Part shown: piece after piece, positions 8,065 to 15,988 of the stretch
Position numbering within the stretch: position 1 is the first letter of the stretch
Layout: every line of letters begins with the position of its first letter
From: Collimonas sp. OK242
GTDB lineage: Bacteria > Pseudomonadota > Gammaproteobacteria > Burkholderiales > Burkholderiaceae_D
Length of the DNA: 64,000 bases
Assembly: GCF_900107095.1 (NCBI RefSeq)
Contig: NZ_FNOR01000007.1
Span: 62,001-126,000, forward strand
Reading direction: 5' to 3'
Program-made: the position numbers and the translations under genes
The notes under the pieces: generated by a model
Databases searched by the model: none
Told to the model about the DNA's origin: nothing
Seen by the model: only the letters and a program-made list of their open reading frames with translations

Positions 8065-9315
8065 ATGTCAAATGCTTGCGGCGTGGATTTCGGCACGTCT
8101 AATTCCACAGTTGGCTGGAGCAGGCCCGGACAGAATGCCTTGCTGCCGCTGGAAGACGGTAAAGTCACTTTGCCTTCGGTGGTTTTCTTTAACGCCGAGG
8201 ACGATGCTTTCAGTTTCGGCCGTGCCGCGCTGAGCGGCTATCTGGCCGGTTACGAGGGGCGTCTGATGCGGTCGCTGAAGAGCTTGCTCGGCTCCAGCCT
8301 GATCGATGCCCAGACTGAGGTTGGCGGCCGCGCGCTGCCGTTCCGCGCACTGCTGACCCACTTCATCGCGGAACTGAAAACGCGCTCCGAAAGCGCCGCC
8401 GGCAGGGAATTTCACAGCGTGGTGCTGGGCCGCCCGGTGTTTTTTGTGGACGACAATCCAAGCGCCGACCAACGCGCTGAAGATACGCTGGCAGAAATCG
8501 CCCGCTCGGTCGGTTTCCAGCATGTCGCCTTCCAGTACGAGCCTATCGCTGCCGCCTTCGACTATGAATCCGGCATACAGCGCGAGGAACTGGTGCTGAT
8601 CGCCGACATCGGCGGCGGCACCTCCGACTTTTCGCTGGTGCGCCTGTCGCCTAAGCGCGCCGGCCACAGCGAGCGGCGCGACGATATCCTGGCTACCGGC
8701 GGCGTCCACATCGGCGGCACCGATTTCGATAAATACCTGAGCTTGTCCAGCGTGATGCCGATGCTGGGGCTGGGTAGCCGCCTGGTTAACAACAGCGAAG
8801 TGCCGTCCAGTTATTACTTCAACCTGGCCACCTGGCACACCATCAACCAGATTTATACCCGCAAAGCCTGGCTGCAGCTCAAGGACGTGCAGCGTGAAAC
8901 CGTCGAGCGCGAAAAATTCGGCCGCCTGCTGGATCTGGTCGAACAACGCGCGGGACACTGGCTGGCATTGCAGGTGGAACAGGGCAAGATCGGCTTGTCA
9001 GACGCCGAGACCGTGCAACTCAGCCTGGACCGCATCGCACCGAACCAGGCGTTGAGCCTGACGCGGCAGCAATTCAATGCCAGCATCGGACACCTGGTGA
9101 GTACGGTGGAAGACACCGTCGGCAATCTGCTGCGCGATGCAGGTGTCGCGCCGGCACAAGTCGATACGGTATTCTTTACCGGCGGCTCCAGTGGGGTGCA
9201 ACTGTTGCGCCACAAGATTGCGGCCTTGGTGCCCTCGGCCAAAGCGGTTGAGGGCGACTTGTTCGGCAGCATCGGCGCCGGCCTGGCGCTGGATGCGGTG
9301 CGCAAGTTCGGCTGA
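8065..9315 (+). CDS. YegD-like Hsp70-family chaperone
   Basis: Hsp70-superfamily ATPase of the short YegD type (416 aa), probably a chaperone-like protein. It has the actin-fold phosphate-1 loop GVDFGTSNSTVGW at the N-terminus, phosphate-2 IADIGGGTSDFSL near residue 180, and the adenosine loop FFTGGSSGVQLL near 372. It ends soon after the nucleotide-binding region, so it lacks the substrate-binding domain and lid of DnaK. The ATG at 8065 is chosen because GAGG at 8054-8057 lies 7 nt upstream; the ATG at 8059 would be too close to it. It stands alone between DUF2804 and the convergent CLC gene, with a 13-bp gap to the latter. Confidence 0.85.
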   Translation: MSNACGVDFGTSNSTVGWSRPGQNALLPLEDGKVTLPSVVFFNAEDDAFSFGRAALSGYLAGYEGRLMRSLKSLLGSSLIDAQTEVGGRALPFRALLTHFIAELKTRSESAAGREFHSVVLGRPVFFVDDNPSADQRAEDTLAEIARSVGFQHVAFQYEPIAAAFDYESGIQREELVLIADIGGGTSDFSLVRLSPKRAGHSERRDDILATGGVHIGGTDFDKYLSLSSVMPMLGLGSRLVNNSEVPSSYYFNLATWHTINQIYTRKAWLQLKDVQRETVEREKFGRLLDLVEQRAGHWLALQVEQGKIGLSDAETVQLSLDRIAPNQALSLTRQQFNASIGHLVSTVEDTVGNLLRDAGVAPAQVDTVFFTGGSSGVQLLRHKIAALVPSAKAVEGDLFGSIGAGLALDAVRKFG

Positions 9316-9328
9316 GTTGCAAGACCTG

Positions 9329-10654
9329 CTACTCGATTTTTTGATCGACGTCATCGGCTTTATCGATCTTGCCGCCGCGCTTGCGAAAACCGGCAATCTC
9401 CGACAAGCGCATGCCTTCCGGGATCGTCAGGCGTTTGGCGTGGCCTATCCTTTGTGCATGATAGATCCCGGTGTGGCCGGAAAACAGATAGCTGACGACA
9501 CAGGCGATAGCAGCTAGCACGCCGATCTCCGGCCCGAATAATTCCATCGCCATGACGGTCGATGCGATCGGCGTATTGGCGGCGCCGGCGAATACCGCCA
9601 CGAATCCCAGCCCGGCCAGTACCGGAACCGGCATCGACAGCCATTGCGCCAGAGCGTTACCCAAGGTGGCGCCGATATAGAACAGCGGCGTCACCTCGCC
9701 GCCCTTGAAGCCGGACGCCAGCGTCACTACCGTGAAAACGATTTTGCCGGCAAAGTCGTATACCGGCAGCGGTTTCTCGAAGGCATCCACGATCGTCGGA
9801 ATCCCCAGTCCCAGATATTTATCCGTGCCCGGCAGCAAAGCCAGCAGCAATACCGCGACGCCGCCGGCAAACGGCCGTAGCGGCGGAAATTTGATACCGC
9901 GCTTGAGCAGGCGCGACAAGCCGTGGGTCGCCTCCGCAAACGCCATGCCAACCACGCCGAACACAATGCCGGCCACCAGCGTCGCGGCAAAAATGCCGAT
10001 GCCGAAATGCGGCACGAACGGAATCGCATAATGGGTATGGTGAACGCCGAGCAAACCCGGTATCTGGTCGCTGATGATGGCGGCAATGAAACAAGGCAGG
10101 ATGGCGTCGTAACGCAGGCGGCCGATGGCGAGTACTTCCAGCCCGAAGATGGCGCCCGCCAGCGGCGTCCCGAACACTGAAGCAAAACCGGCGCTGATGC
10201 CGGCCATCAGCAGGATGCGGCGCTCGTCCGGCCCCAGGCGGGTGATGCGCGTGATCAGATCGGCCAGGGCGCCGCCCATCTGCACTGCCGTCCCCTCGCG
10301 TCCGGCAGAGCCGCCGAATAAATGGGTAATCACGGTGCCCAATAAAATCAGCGGCGCCATGCGCTTCGGCACGATGCACCGGGGATCGTGGATTTCGTCG
10401 ATCAGCAGGTTGTTGCCGCCCTCGACCGCTTTACCCAGCAGGTGATAAATCAAGCCGACTGCAAAGCCCGCCAGAGGCAACAGCCATAATAGCCAGCGCT
10501 GGGCATTGCGGGTAGCCGTGGCCCACTCCAGCGACAGCAGCAGGACGGCCGACGCCAGCCCGGCCAAAGCGCCGACCACAGATGCCAATATCAGCCAACG
10601 CGCCAGGTACGCCAGCATCAGCAGCTGTTCAGGATATTTTATTTTTTTCATCAT
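9329..10654 (-). CDS. CLC-F type fluoride/proton antiporter
   Basis: CLC-family transporter (441 aa, about ten or more membrane helices) that probably exports fluoride from the cytoplasm in exchange for protons. The gating glutamate is Glu120 in GGSAGREGTAVQ. Instead of the chloride-type GSGIP filter it has EGGNNLLIDEIHDP (residues 78-91), and it carries FKGGEVTPLFYIGATLGN with Glu320/Thr322. In the characterised CLC-F of Enterococcus casseliflavus the equivalent Glu318/Thr320 are essential. These traits favour CLC-F over ordinary ClcA/ClcB. It starts at the base after the stop of a LysR gene (TGAATG), so the two are translationally coupled. I saw no fluoride riboswitch upstream. Confidence 0.82.
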   Translation of the reverse strand: MMKKIKYPEQLLMLAYLARWLILASVVGALAGLASAVLLLSLEWATATRNAQRWLLWLLPLAGFAVGLIYHLLGKAVEGGNNLLIDEIHDPRCIVPKRMAPLILLGTVITHLFGGSAGREGTAVQMGGALADLITRITRLGPDERRILLMAGISAGFASVFGTPLAGAIFGLEVLAIGRLRYDAILPCFIAAIISDQIPGLLGVHHTHYAIPFVPHFGIGIFAATLVAGIVFGVVGMAFAEATHGLSRLLKRGIKFPPLRPFAGGVAVLLLALLPGTDKYLGLGIPTIVDAFEKPLPVYDFAGKIVFTVVTLASGFKGGEVTPLFYIGATLGNALAQWLSMPVPVLAGLGFVAVFAGAANTPIASTVMAMELFGPEIGVLAAIACVVSYLFSGHTGIYHAQRIGHAKRLTIPEGMRLSEIAGFRKRGGKIDKADDVDQKIE

Positions 10655-11572
10655 TCAGGCCAGATCGAAAGTAGTCAGTTTGGATAATGCATCCAGCCAC
10701 CAGCTGAGGGCCGGCCCGACCTCGCGATCCGGCCGATACACGCACTGCATGGGCATAGCCGCGCCCTGCGGCGGCTGGCCGGCGGTCTGGATGCGCACCA
10801 GCCGGCCGCTTGCCAGATCGTCGGCTACCACGTGCTGCGGCATATAACCCCAGCCCATGCCGGCCCGCAGCAAGGCGTGCTTGGTACCCAGATCGCTCAT
10901 GCGCCAGGACACGGAGGAATGCACCGAAAAATCCTGGTTGGCGGTGAGCGCGCTACGATCGCTCAGCACCAGCTGCACCTGCCGCTCCAGCACATGGCCC
11001 GGGATACGGCCGCGGAACTGCGCCAGCGCATGACTTGGCGCTACTACCCCGACCAGCAGTATCGTCGGCAAACTGACATGCAGCAAATTGGGGGGAATGA
11101 TGGGCAAGGTGCCGATGACGCCCAGCATCGCCTCGCCATCGATCACGCGCTCGGCGACCGAGCCTAGCGCTTCGATCTCCAGGCGCACCGTGACGCCAGG
11201 AAACGCCAGCCGGAAATCGCACAGCAGCGCCACCAGCGCCGAGGTCGGGAAAAACACATCCAGCGCCAGGGTGATCTCCAGTTCCTGGCCTTGGGCATAG
11301 GCGGCGGCGCGCGCCTGCAGCGCGTCGGCCTGATCCAGTACCTGGCGCGCATCGCGCAACAGCTCGGTGCCGGCAGCGGTCAGCTGCGGACGATAGCCGC
11401 TGCGATCGAACAAGGGCAAACCAAGCTGCCCTTCCAATGTGCTGATCGCATAGCTGACCGCCGATTGCGCTCGCATCAACGCCTTTGATGCGGCCAGGAA
11501 ACTGCCGCTATCGGCAACTTGGACAAACACGCGCAACTGATCCAGCGACAGTCGTTCGATATTCATGGCCAT
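10655..11572 (-). CDS. LysR-family transcriptional regulator
   Basis: Typical LysR regulator (305 aa). An N-terminal winged helix-turn-helix (DQLRVFVQVADSGSFLAASK, then ALMRAQSAVSYAISTLEGQL) binds DNA, and a periplasmic-binding-protein-like effector domain spans about residues 90-290. It is divergent from doxX-pirin, which are its likely targets since LysR genes often sit back-to-back with the genes they control. It is also followed without a gap by the CLC-F gene. AT-rich palindromes at 11579-11622, next to its start, are the probable operator. The start may be ATG 11572 or ATG 11566; neither has a clear ribosome site. The inducer is unknown. Confidence 0.9.
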   Translation of the reverse strand: MAMNIERLSLDQLRVFVQVADSGSFLAASKALMRAQSAVSYAISTLEGQLGLPLFDRSGYRPQLTAAGTELLRDARQVLDQADALQARAAAYAQGQELEITLALDVFFPTSALVALLCDFRLAFPGVTVRLEIEALGSVAERVIDGEAMLGVIGTLPIIPPNLLHVSLPTILLVGVVAPSHALAQFRGRIPGHVLERQVQLVLSDRSALTANQDFSVHSSVSWRMSDLGTKHALLRAGMGWGYMPQHVVADDLASGRLVRIQTAGQPPQGAAMPMQCVYRPDREVGPALSWWLDALSKLTTFDLA

Positions 11573-11578
11573 TCAACA

Positions 11579-11622
11579 ATATCTAATTATTAGATATTGA
11601 TTATCGCAAGATAATCAATATC
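11579..11622. promoter_or_regulatory. Double AT-rich palindrome, probable LysR operator
   Basis: Two overlapping perfect inverted repeats lie between lysR and doxX. ATATCTAAT-T-ATTAGATAT spans 11579-11597. GATATTGATTATC-GCAA-GATAATCAATATC spans 11593-11622, with 13-bp arms. They share the ATTAGATAT segment and sit 7-50 bp upstream of the lysR start. The position suits an autoregulatory and divergent-promoter site; the link to this LysR protein is inference. Confidence 0.55.
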
Positions 11623-11747
11623 CCGCTAGGCCCAAGATGATTAAGATAGCCTTGTTCGCTGTAAGCGGTACCCGATGCACAATGAATGCGGCGCGCTAAA
11701 AGCGAATGCTCACTTACGTTAAAACCCTTTTATAGATTGGAAACATC

Positions 11748-12140
11748 ATGCAAATTTCGCCAACACTGTATCGCACCGGCCGGGTTCTGCTGGCTTCCTT
11801 GTTCCTCATTTCGGGCATCTTGAAGATCACCGCTTTTTCCGGCGTGGCCGCTTATATGAGCAGCCTTGGCATACCGTTTGCGACCTTCGCCGTACTCCTC
11901 ACCATCCTGGTTGAAGTCGGCGGCGGACTGGCGCTCATGACCGGCTGGAATGCACGTCCGGCGGCGCTCGTCGTGGCGCTGTTCACGGTTGGCGCAACCC
12001 TGGCCGCGCACCGCTTCTGGGAAGCCGATCCGGCCAATGTGCAAAATCAGATGAATAACTTCCTGAAAAACGTCTCGATCATCGGTGCGTTGCTGATGTT
12101 GGCGGCGGTTACTCCCGATTCAAAAGATTCAAAAAAGTAA
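11748..12140 (+). CDS. DoxX family inner-membrane protein
   Basis: Small membrane protein of the DoxX family (130 aa) with four predicted membrane segments: about residues 8-26, 45-65, 68-88 and 103-122. The family's start pattern RTGRVLLASLFLISGILKI is clear. DoxX proteins are linked to thiosulfate:quinone oxidoreductase in archaea and to redox or stress functions in bacteria, but the role of this type is not settled. GGAAA lies 6 nt before the ATG. It is followed 63 bp later by a pirin gene in the same direction, a common bacterial pairing, and both diverge from the lysR gene. Confidence 0.85.
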   Translation: MQISPTLYRTGRVLLASLFLISGILKITAFSGVAAYMSSLGIPFATFAVLLTILVEVGGGLALMTGWNARPAALVVALFTVGATLAAHRFWEADPANVQNQMNNFLKNVSIIGALLMLAAVTPDSKDSKK

Positions 12141-12203
12141 GCGCAAAAAGACAGGCGCAATCCAAGCAACACATCGTCTAGCCATCAAGGAATGGAGAAT
12201 TTC

Positions 12204-13058
12204 ATGAGCAAGCCAGTTTTCAATCGCCAACTCGAACGCCTGGTCACCGGCGTTGCGACCCAGGACGGTGCAGGCGTGAGCCTGGTGCGGGTTCTGACAC
12301 ACGACCTGCAACACCGTCTCGATCCGTTCCTGATGCTGGACAATTTCCATTCTGATAAGCCGGAAGATTACCTCGCGGGCTTCCCCGACCATCCGCACCG
12401 TGGCTTCGAAACCGTCACCTACATGCTGGCCGGCCGCATGCGCCATCGCGACAATGCCGGTAACGAAGGCCTGCTGCAGGCCGGCGGCGTGCAATGGATG
12501 ACGGCCGGCAGCGGCCTGGTGCACTCGGAACTGCCGGAGCAGGAAGACGGCTTGATGAGCGGTTTCCAACTGTGGCTCAACCTGGCCTCGGGCGACAAGA
12601 TGATCGCTCCCAGCTACCGCGATCTGCAGGCAGACGACATCCCGCAGGTATCGCCGCAGCCTGGCGTCAAGGTGAAAGTGATTGCCGGCTCGGCTTTCGG
12701 CACCGCCGGCGCCGTCCAAAGGCCGCACACCGAACCGCTATATCTGGACCTGCAGCTGGCAGGCGGCCAACAGCTGGATTTGCCGATACCGGCGAGCCAC
12801 AATGCCTTCCTGTATGTATTCGAAGGCGAGCTGCGCATCGGGGAAGATGGCCGTAGCGCACCATCAGGCCGCATGGCGATCCTGAGCAATACTGCCGATG
12901 CCGCCGGCGTCAGTGTGCAAGCGCAGGGCAATAGCCGCTTTCTGCTGATTGCCGGCCGGCCCTTGAATGAACCGATTGCGCAGTGGGGACCGTTCGTGAT
13001 GAACACCCGTGAGCAGGTGGAACAGGCGATGCGGGATTTCCAGGATGGCAAGTTCTAG
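12204..13058 (+). CDS. Pirin family protein
   Basis: Bicupin protein of the pirin family (284 aa), related to YhhW-type quercetin 2,3-dioxygenases. Pirins bind one metal in the N-terminal cupin. The signature DHPHRGFETVTYMLAGRMRH near residues 62-80 supplies the first histidines, and GGVQWMTAGSGLVHSE near 95-110 supplies the His/Glu pair. The C-terminal cupin lacks metal ligands, as is normal. ATG 12204 is preferred over ATG 12192 because GGAG lies 6 nt before it. A strong terminator follows the stop. It is the second gene of the doxX-pirin pair, probably controlled by the divergent LysR protein. The substrate is unknown. Confidence 0.9.
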   Translation: MSKPVFNRQLERLVTGVATQDGAGVSLVRVLTHDLQHRLDPFLMLDNFHSDKPEDYLAGFPDHPHRGFETVTYMLAGRMRHRDNAGNEGLLQAGGVQWMTAGSGLVHSELPEQEDGLMSGFQLWLNLASGDKMIAPSYRDLQADDIPQVSPQPGVKVKVIAGSAFGTAGAVQRPHTEPLYLDLQLAGGQQLDLPIPASHNAFLYVFEGELRIGEDGRSAPSGRMAILSNTADAAGVSVQAQGNSRFLLIAGRPLNEPIAQWGPFVMNTREQVEQAMRDFQDGKF

Positions 13059-13071
13059 GGTTTAGCCAGGA

Positions 13072-13106
13072 AAAAAAGGGGCGAGTGTCGAATTCGCCCC
13101 CTTTTC
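13072..13106 (+). terminator. Rho-independent terminator after pirin
   Basis: GGGGCGA at 13078-13084 pairs with TCGCCCC at 13094-13100 across a 9-nt loop. An A-run precedes the stem and CTTTT follows it. It ends the doxX-pirin transcript 20 bp after the pirin stop and just before the alaX-type gene. Confidence 0.85.
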
Positions 13107-13146
13107 ATTGTTATCCTTGTCAGACCTTTCCTTAGTCCGTTCGGCC

Positions 13147-13806
13147 ATGACACTCAAGCTTTTCTGGCAAGACCCTTATCGCACGACGCTTGACACCAAG
13201 GTAGTCGCTGTCGACAACGACCGTATCCGCCTGGCGGAAACGATTTTCTTCGCCTTCTCCGGCGGCCAGGAGAGCGACGCCGGGACCCTGGCAGGGCACT
13301 CCGTGCTGTGCGCTGAAAAAGATGGCCTGGATATCGTCTACACGCTGGCTCCCGGACATGGCCTGCACGTCGGCAGCGAAGTCGAGATCGTGATCGACTG
13401 GGAGCGCCGCTACCGCCTGATGCGGCTGCATTTCGCCGCCGAAATGGTGCTGCAGCTGGTCTACCAGCTGCGCCCCGGCATAGAGCGCATCGGCGCCCAT
13501 ATCTCGGCCGACAAGGCGCGCATCGATTTTGCCGATGACAGCAATATTGCCGTGCTGTTCCCGCAGATAGAAACCGCAGCAGCCGCCCTGCTGAGCGCCG
13601 ACCTGCCTATCGTCACCGCCTTCACCGATGAAGCGGCGCAACGACGGTATTGGGAAGTCGCGGGATTTGCCAGGATGGCTTGCGGCGGCACCCATCCGCG
13701 CTCAACCGCGGAAATCGGCGCTCTCAAGCTGAAACGCAAGAACACCGGAAAAGGCAAGGAACGCATCGAGATCAGCTTGCAGCCCGAGCCAAGCGCCGCC
13801 GCCTAA
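13147..13806 (+). CDS. AlaX-type alanyl-tRNA editing protein
   Basis: Free-standing editing domain related to AlaRS (219 aa), expected to hydrolyse mischarged Ser- or Gly-tRNA(Ala). The AlaX core is visible: FFAFSGGQESDAGTL (about 34-48), RLHFAAEMVL (93-102) and ACGGTHPRSTAEIG (178-191). Two of the classical zinc ligands, Cys179 and His183 of CxxxH, are present. The HxxxH motif reads His95-x3-Glu99, so the second histidine is replaced by glutamate. The ATG at 13147 is used since the aligned core starts right after it. The stop overlaps the stop of the convergent amidohydrolase by 3 bp. Confidence 0.85.
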   Translation: MTLKLFWQDPYRTTLDTKVVAVDNDRIRLAETIFFAFSGGQESDAGTLAGHSVLCAEKDGLDIVYTLAPGHGLHVGSEVEIVIDWERRYRLMRLHFAAEMVLQLVYQLRPGIERIGAHISADKARIDFADDSNIAVLFPQIETAAAALLSADLPIVTAFTDEAAQRRYWEVAGFARMACGGTHPRSTAEIGALKLKRKNTGKGKERIEISLQPEPSAAA

Positions 13807-15206
13807 TGCTTGAAAGCGTTGTCGTACTTGTCTGCGACCTGATCCAATAGTGCATGCAGCTCGGGTTCCGCGTACCAATTGCCATTGGCCATGACGCCAA
13901 GCGGGGTGCGTAGCGTAGACAGATCGTCCAGCGGATTTTTCGCCGAAAGAATGAAATCGGCGCGATTACCCACCTTGATCGTGCCAAACGGCTCGGCGTC
14001 AGGCACCGAACGGCGAATCATTTCACCGGGCGTGCGGGTAGCCGCAGAAAGGACCTGGTATCGGCTGAGGCCAGCCTCCTCCAGAGCGCGCAGATCGTCG
14101 TGCAACGAAAAGCCCGGCACCAGGCCGGGGATGGTGGGCGCATCGGTGCCGGTCACCAGAGGGACGCCGGCCTGCGCCATCTCCTTGATGAAACGCTGCA
14201 GGAATTCAACCCTGGCGCTGAGATCGCCCTGGCGTTTGGTATAACCGTCGTCGCCCCATCTGATCCGCCGGGCGGGCGACAGGTAACGTATTTCCGGCAT
14301 ATGCATATAGCGTTCGGCCACCGCTGGCCTGCCCCACTGGCTCGCAATCGTTGCATAGGTGATGATGTCCGCCGTGACGAAAGCTTTGTTGCGCTTGATG
14401 AAGGCGATGGCGGCCGGAATTTCGTCTGGATCAGGTGCGCTGTCCGCCGGCCCTGACACGCCTGCGGGTTCTTTATCCGGATGCGAGAACGTCGTGTACA
14501 AGAATTCTTCCGCATGGGCCACCAGGACCTGGCCGGCGTCGAGTTGACGTTCCAGGCCGACCCGGGTAACGCCGTGACCGATGACAGCCATGTGCTGTTT
14601 CCGGCCTTCCTCTATGAAGGCCTGGAAACTGGCCGGCGACAAATTGTTGTAGACCTTGATGAAGTCGTAGCCATTGGTTTTTGCCAGGCCGACCATGGCG
14701 CGCGCTTGCTCCGGCGTAGCCACCACGAACTGGCCGTAGAGCGGAGAACCGTCGACCACGAAGCCGGCAAAAATATGCGGCCCCGCAATCTTCCCGCGGT
14801 TCATGTCAGGCCGCACCTGGTCCATGAAACCGCTTGAAGCTCCTCCCATATTCAGTACCGTGGTAACGCCATTGGCCAGGTAGACCTGCATGTCGCCGGT
14901 GGTGTCGGAATGGACGTGCATGTCGGCCAGTCCGGGCGAGAGAAAAGTACGGCCGTGGCCGTCGATGATGCGCGCATTCTTCGGGATAGCCAGCGCCGAA
15001 CCGATCGCGACGATTTTGCCGTCCTCGACCAGCACGCTCTGGTTACGCACGATACGATCCGTATCCATAGGCAGCAGGTTGACCGAAACGAATGCGGTAG
15101 TTGCCGCAGCTTCGGCGGTTGCGGTGGATTGCGGCTGCGCTGCATGCGCGAAGGCTGGTGAACAGAGGAAAGGCAGAGCTGCGACGATCAAAGAAAATAG
15201 TTTCAA
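13803..15206 (-). CDS. Periplasmic amidohydrolase family protein
   Basis: Metal-dependent hydrolase of the amidohydrolase superfamily (467 aa), probably acting in the periplasm on an amide, imide or dipeptide-like substrate. It has a signal peptide (MKLFSLIVAALPFLCSPAFA), the HxH metal motif ADMHVHSDTTG near residues 95-105, a Lys in the FIKVYNN strand, a later AVIGHGV histidine, a GHGV/VAHAEEF segment, and the C-terminal Asp in LVTGTDAPTIPG. The end SAATRTPGEM...VGNRADFIL is typical of the imidazolonepropionase-like subgroup. It lies downstream of the Lrp-type gene on the same strand, 84 bp away, but no metabolic link is evident. The exact substrate cannot be assigned. Confidence 0.85.
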   Translation of the reverse strand: MKLFSLIVAALPFLCSPAFAHAAQPQSTATAEAAATTAFVSVNLLPMDTDRIVRNQSVLVEDGKIVAIGSALAIPKNARIIDGHGRTFLSPGLADMHVHSDTTGDMQVYLANGVTTVLNMGGASSGFMDQVRPDMNRGKIAGPHIFAGFVVDGSPLYGQFVVATPEQARAMVGLAKTNGYDFIKVYNNLSPASFQAFIEEGRKQHMAVIGHGVTRVGLERQLDAGQVLVAHAEEFLYTTFSHPDKEPAGVSGPADSAPDPDEIPAAIAFIKRNKAFVTADIITYATIASQWGRPAVAERYMHMPEIRYLSPARRIRWGDDGYTKRQGDLSARVEFLQRFIKEMAQAGVPLVTGTDAPTIPGLVPGFSLHDDLRALEEAGLSRYQVLSAATRTPGEMIRRSVPDAEPFGTIKVGNRADFILSAKNPLDDLSTLRTPLGVMANGNWYAEPELHALLDQVADKYDNAFKH

Positions 15207-15290
15207 TTACGATCTCCGTAGGTGTTGGATTTTTTTCGAAATTTGACTGCATTCACATGATAAAAACCAGGAAACCGCCGCCATTCACCA

Positions 15291-15782
15291 CTATTTGCTC
15301 TCCATCGACAACGCCAGCGTCTCCTTGATTTCCTCCATTACAACATAGCTCTTGGACTGCGCGGCGCCGGGCAGTTGCAGCAGCATGTCGCCCAACAGTT
15401 TGCGATATTCTGCCATCTCGCGGATGCGGGCTTTGATCAGGTAATCGAAATCGCCGGACACCAGGTGGCATTCCAGCACTTCGGGGATGCGCAGCACTTC
15501 GCGCCGGAACTGTTCGAAGGCATGCGCGGATTTTTGATTCAGCGTGATCTCGACAAACACCAGCAGCTTGGCGCCCACCGCCGCCGGGTTGATGCGGGCG
15601 TAATAACCGTCGATGACGCCGTCGCGCTCCATGCGTTTGACGCGCTCGATACAGGGCGTGATCGACAGACCCACCTGCTCGCCCAGATCCTTCATCGACA
15701 TCCGGCCGTCCTGTTGCAGCAGGCGCAAAATATGGCGGTCCAGCTTGTCCAGGGCGCGGCTCGATTCCTTATAGATTCTCAT
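15291..15782 (-). CDS. dadR: Lrp/AsnC regulator, probable DadR
   Basis: Lrp/AsnC-family regulator (163 aa). An N-terminal helix-turn-helix (LDKLDRHILRLLQQDGRMS, then LGEQVGLSITPCIERVKRME) binds DNA, and a C-terminal RAM domain (about 70-155; VFVEITLNQKS, ECHLVSGDFDYLIKAR) binds amino acids. It diverges from dadA-dadX, encoding D-amino-acid dehydrogenase and alanine racemase. That is the arrangement of DadR, which activates dad genes in response to alanine in pseudomonads. The name is given on that context. It probably also represses itself through the AT-rich intergenic region. Confidence 0.88.
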   Translation of the reverse strand: MRIYKESSRALDKLDRHILRLLQQDGRMSMKDLGEQVGLSITPCIERVKRMERDGVIDGYYARINPAAVGAKLLVFVEITLNQKSAHAFEQFRREVLRIPEVLECHLVSGDFDYLIKARIREMAEYRKLLGDMLLQLPGAAQSKSYVVMEEIKETLALSMESK

Positions 15783-15988
15783 ATCCTGAATTTACTCATA
15801 TTTTCAGTGTTAAATCCTGAATACATCGATTTATATAGTAACAAATGCTAGAAAATAGCCATTAGCATAGCGCTTATTCCTGTAAATCAACAACAATTCA
15901 TCAACACGCCATTCTCTGACTTTTGCTAACCGCATTTTCAGCGCACGCAGTAAGATAAAGATAAGAATTGGCGTTACGGAGATTCAAG
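15783..15988. promoter_or_regulatory. dadR-dadA divergent control region
   Basis: 206 bp without a gene, much richer in A+T than its flanks. It holds two copies of ATCCTGAAT (start at 15782 and at 15812), interspersed with TTTACTCATATTTTCAG and a TTTATATAG stretch, as expected for phased, degenerate Lrp binding sites. ACGGAG at 15976-15981 is the dadA ribosome site. No single clear sigma-70 promoter is seen. Confidence 0.45.
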
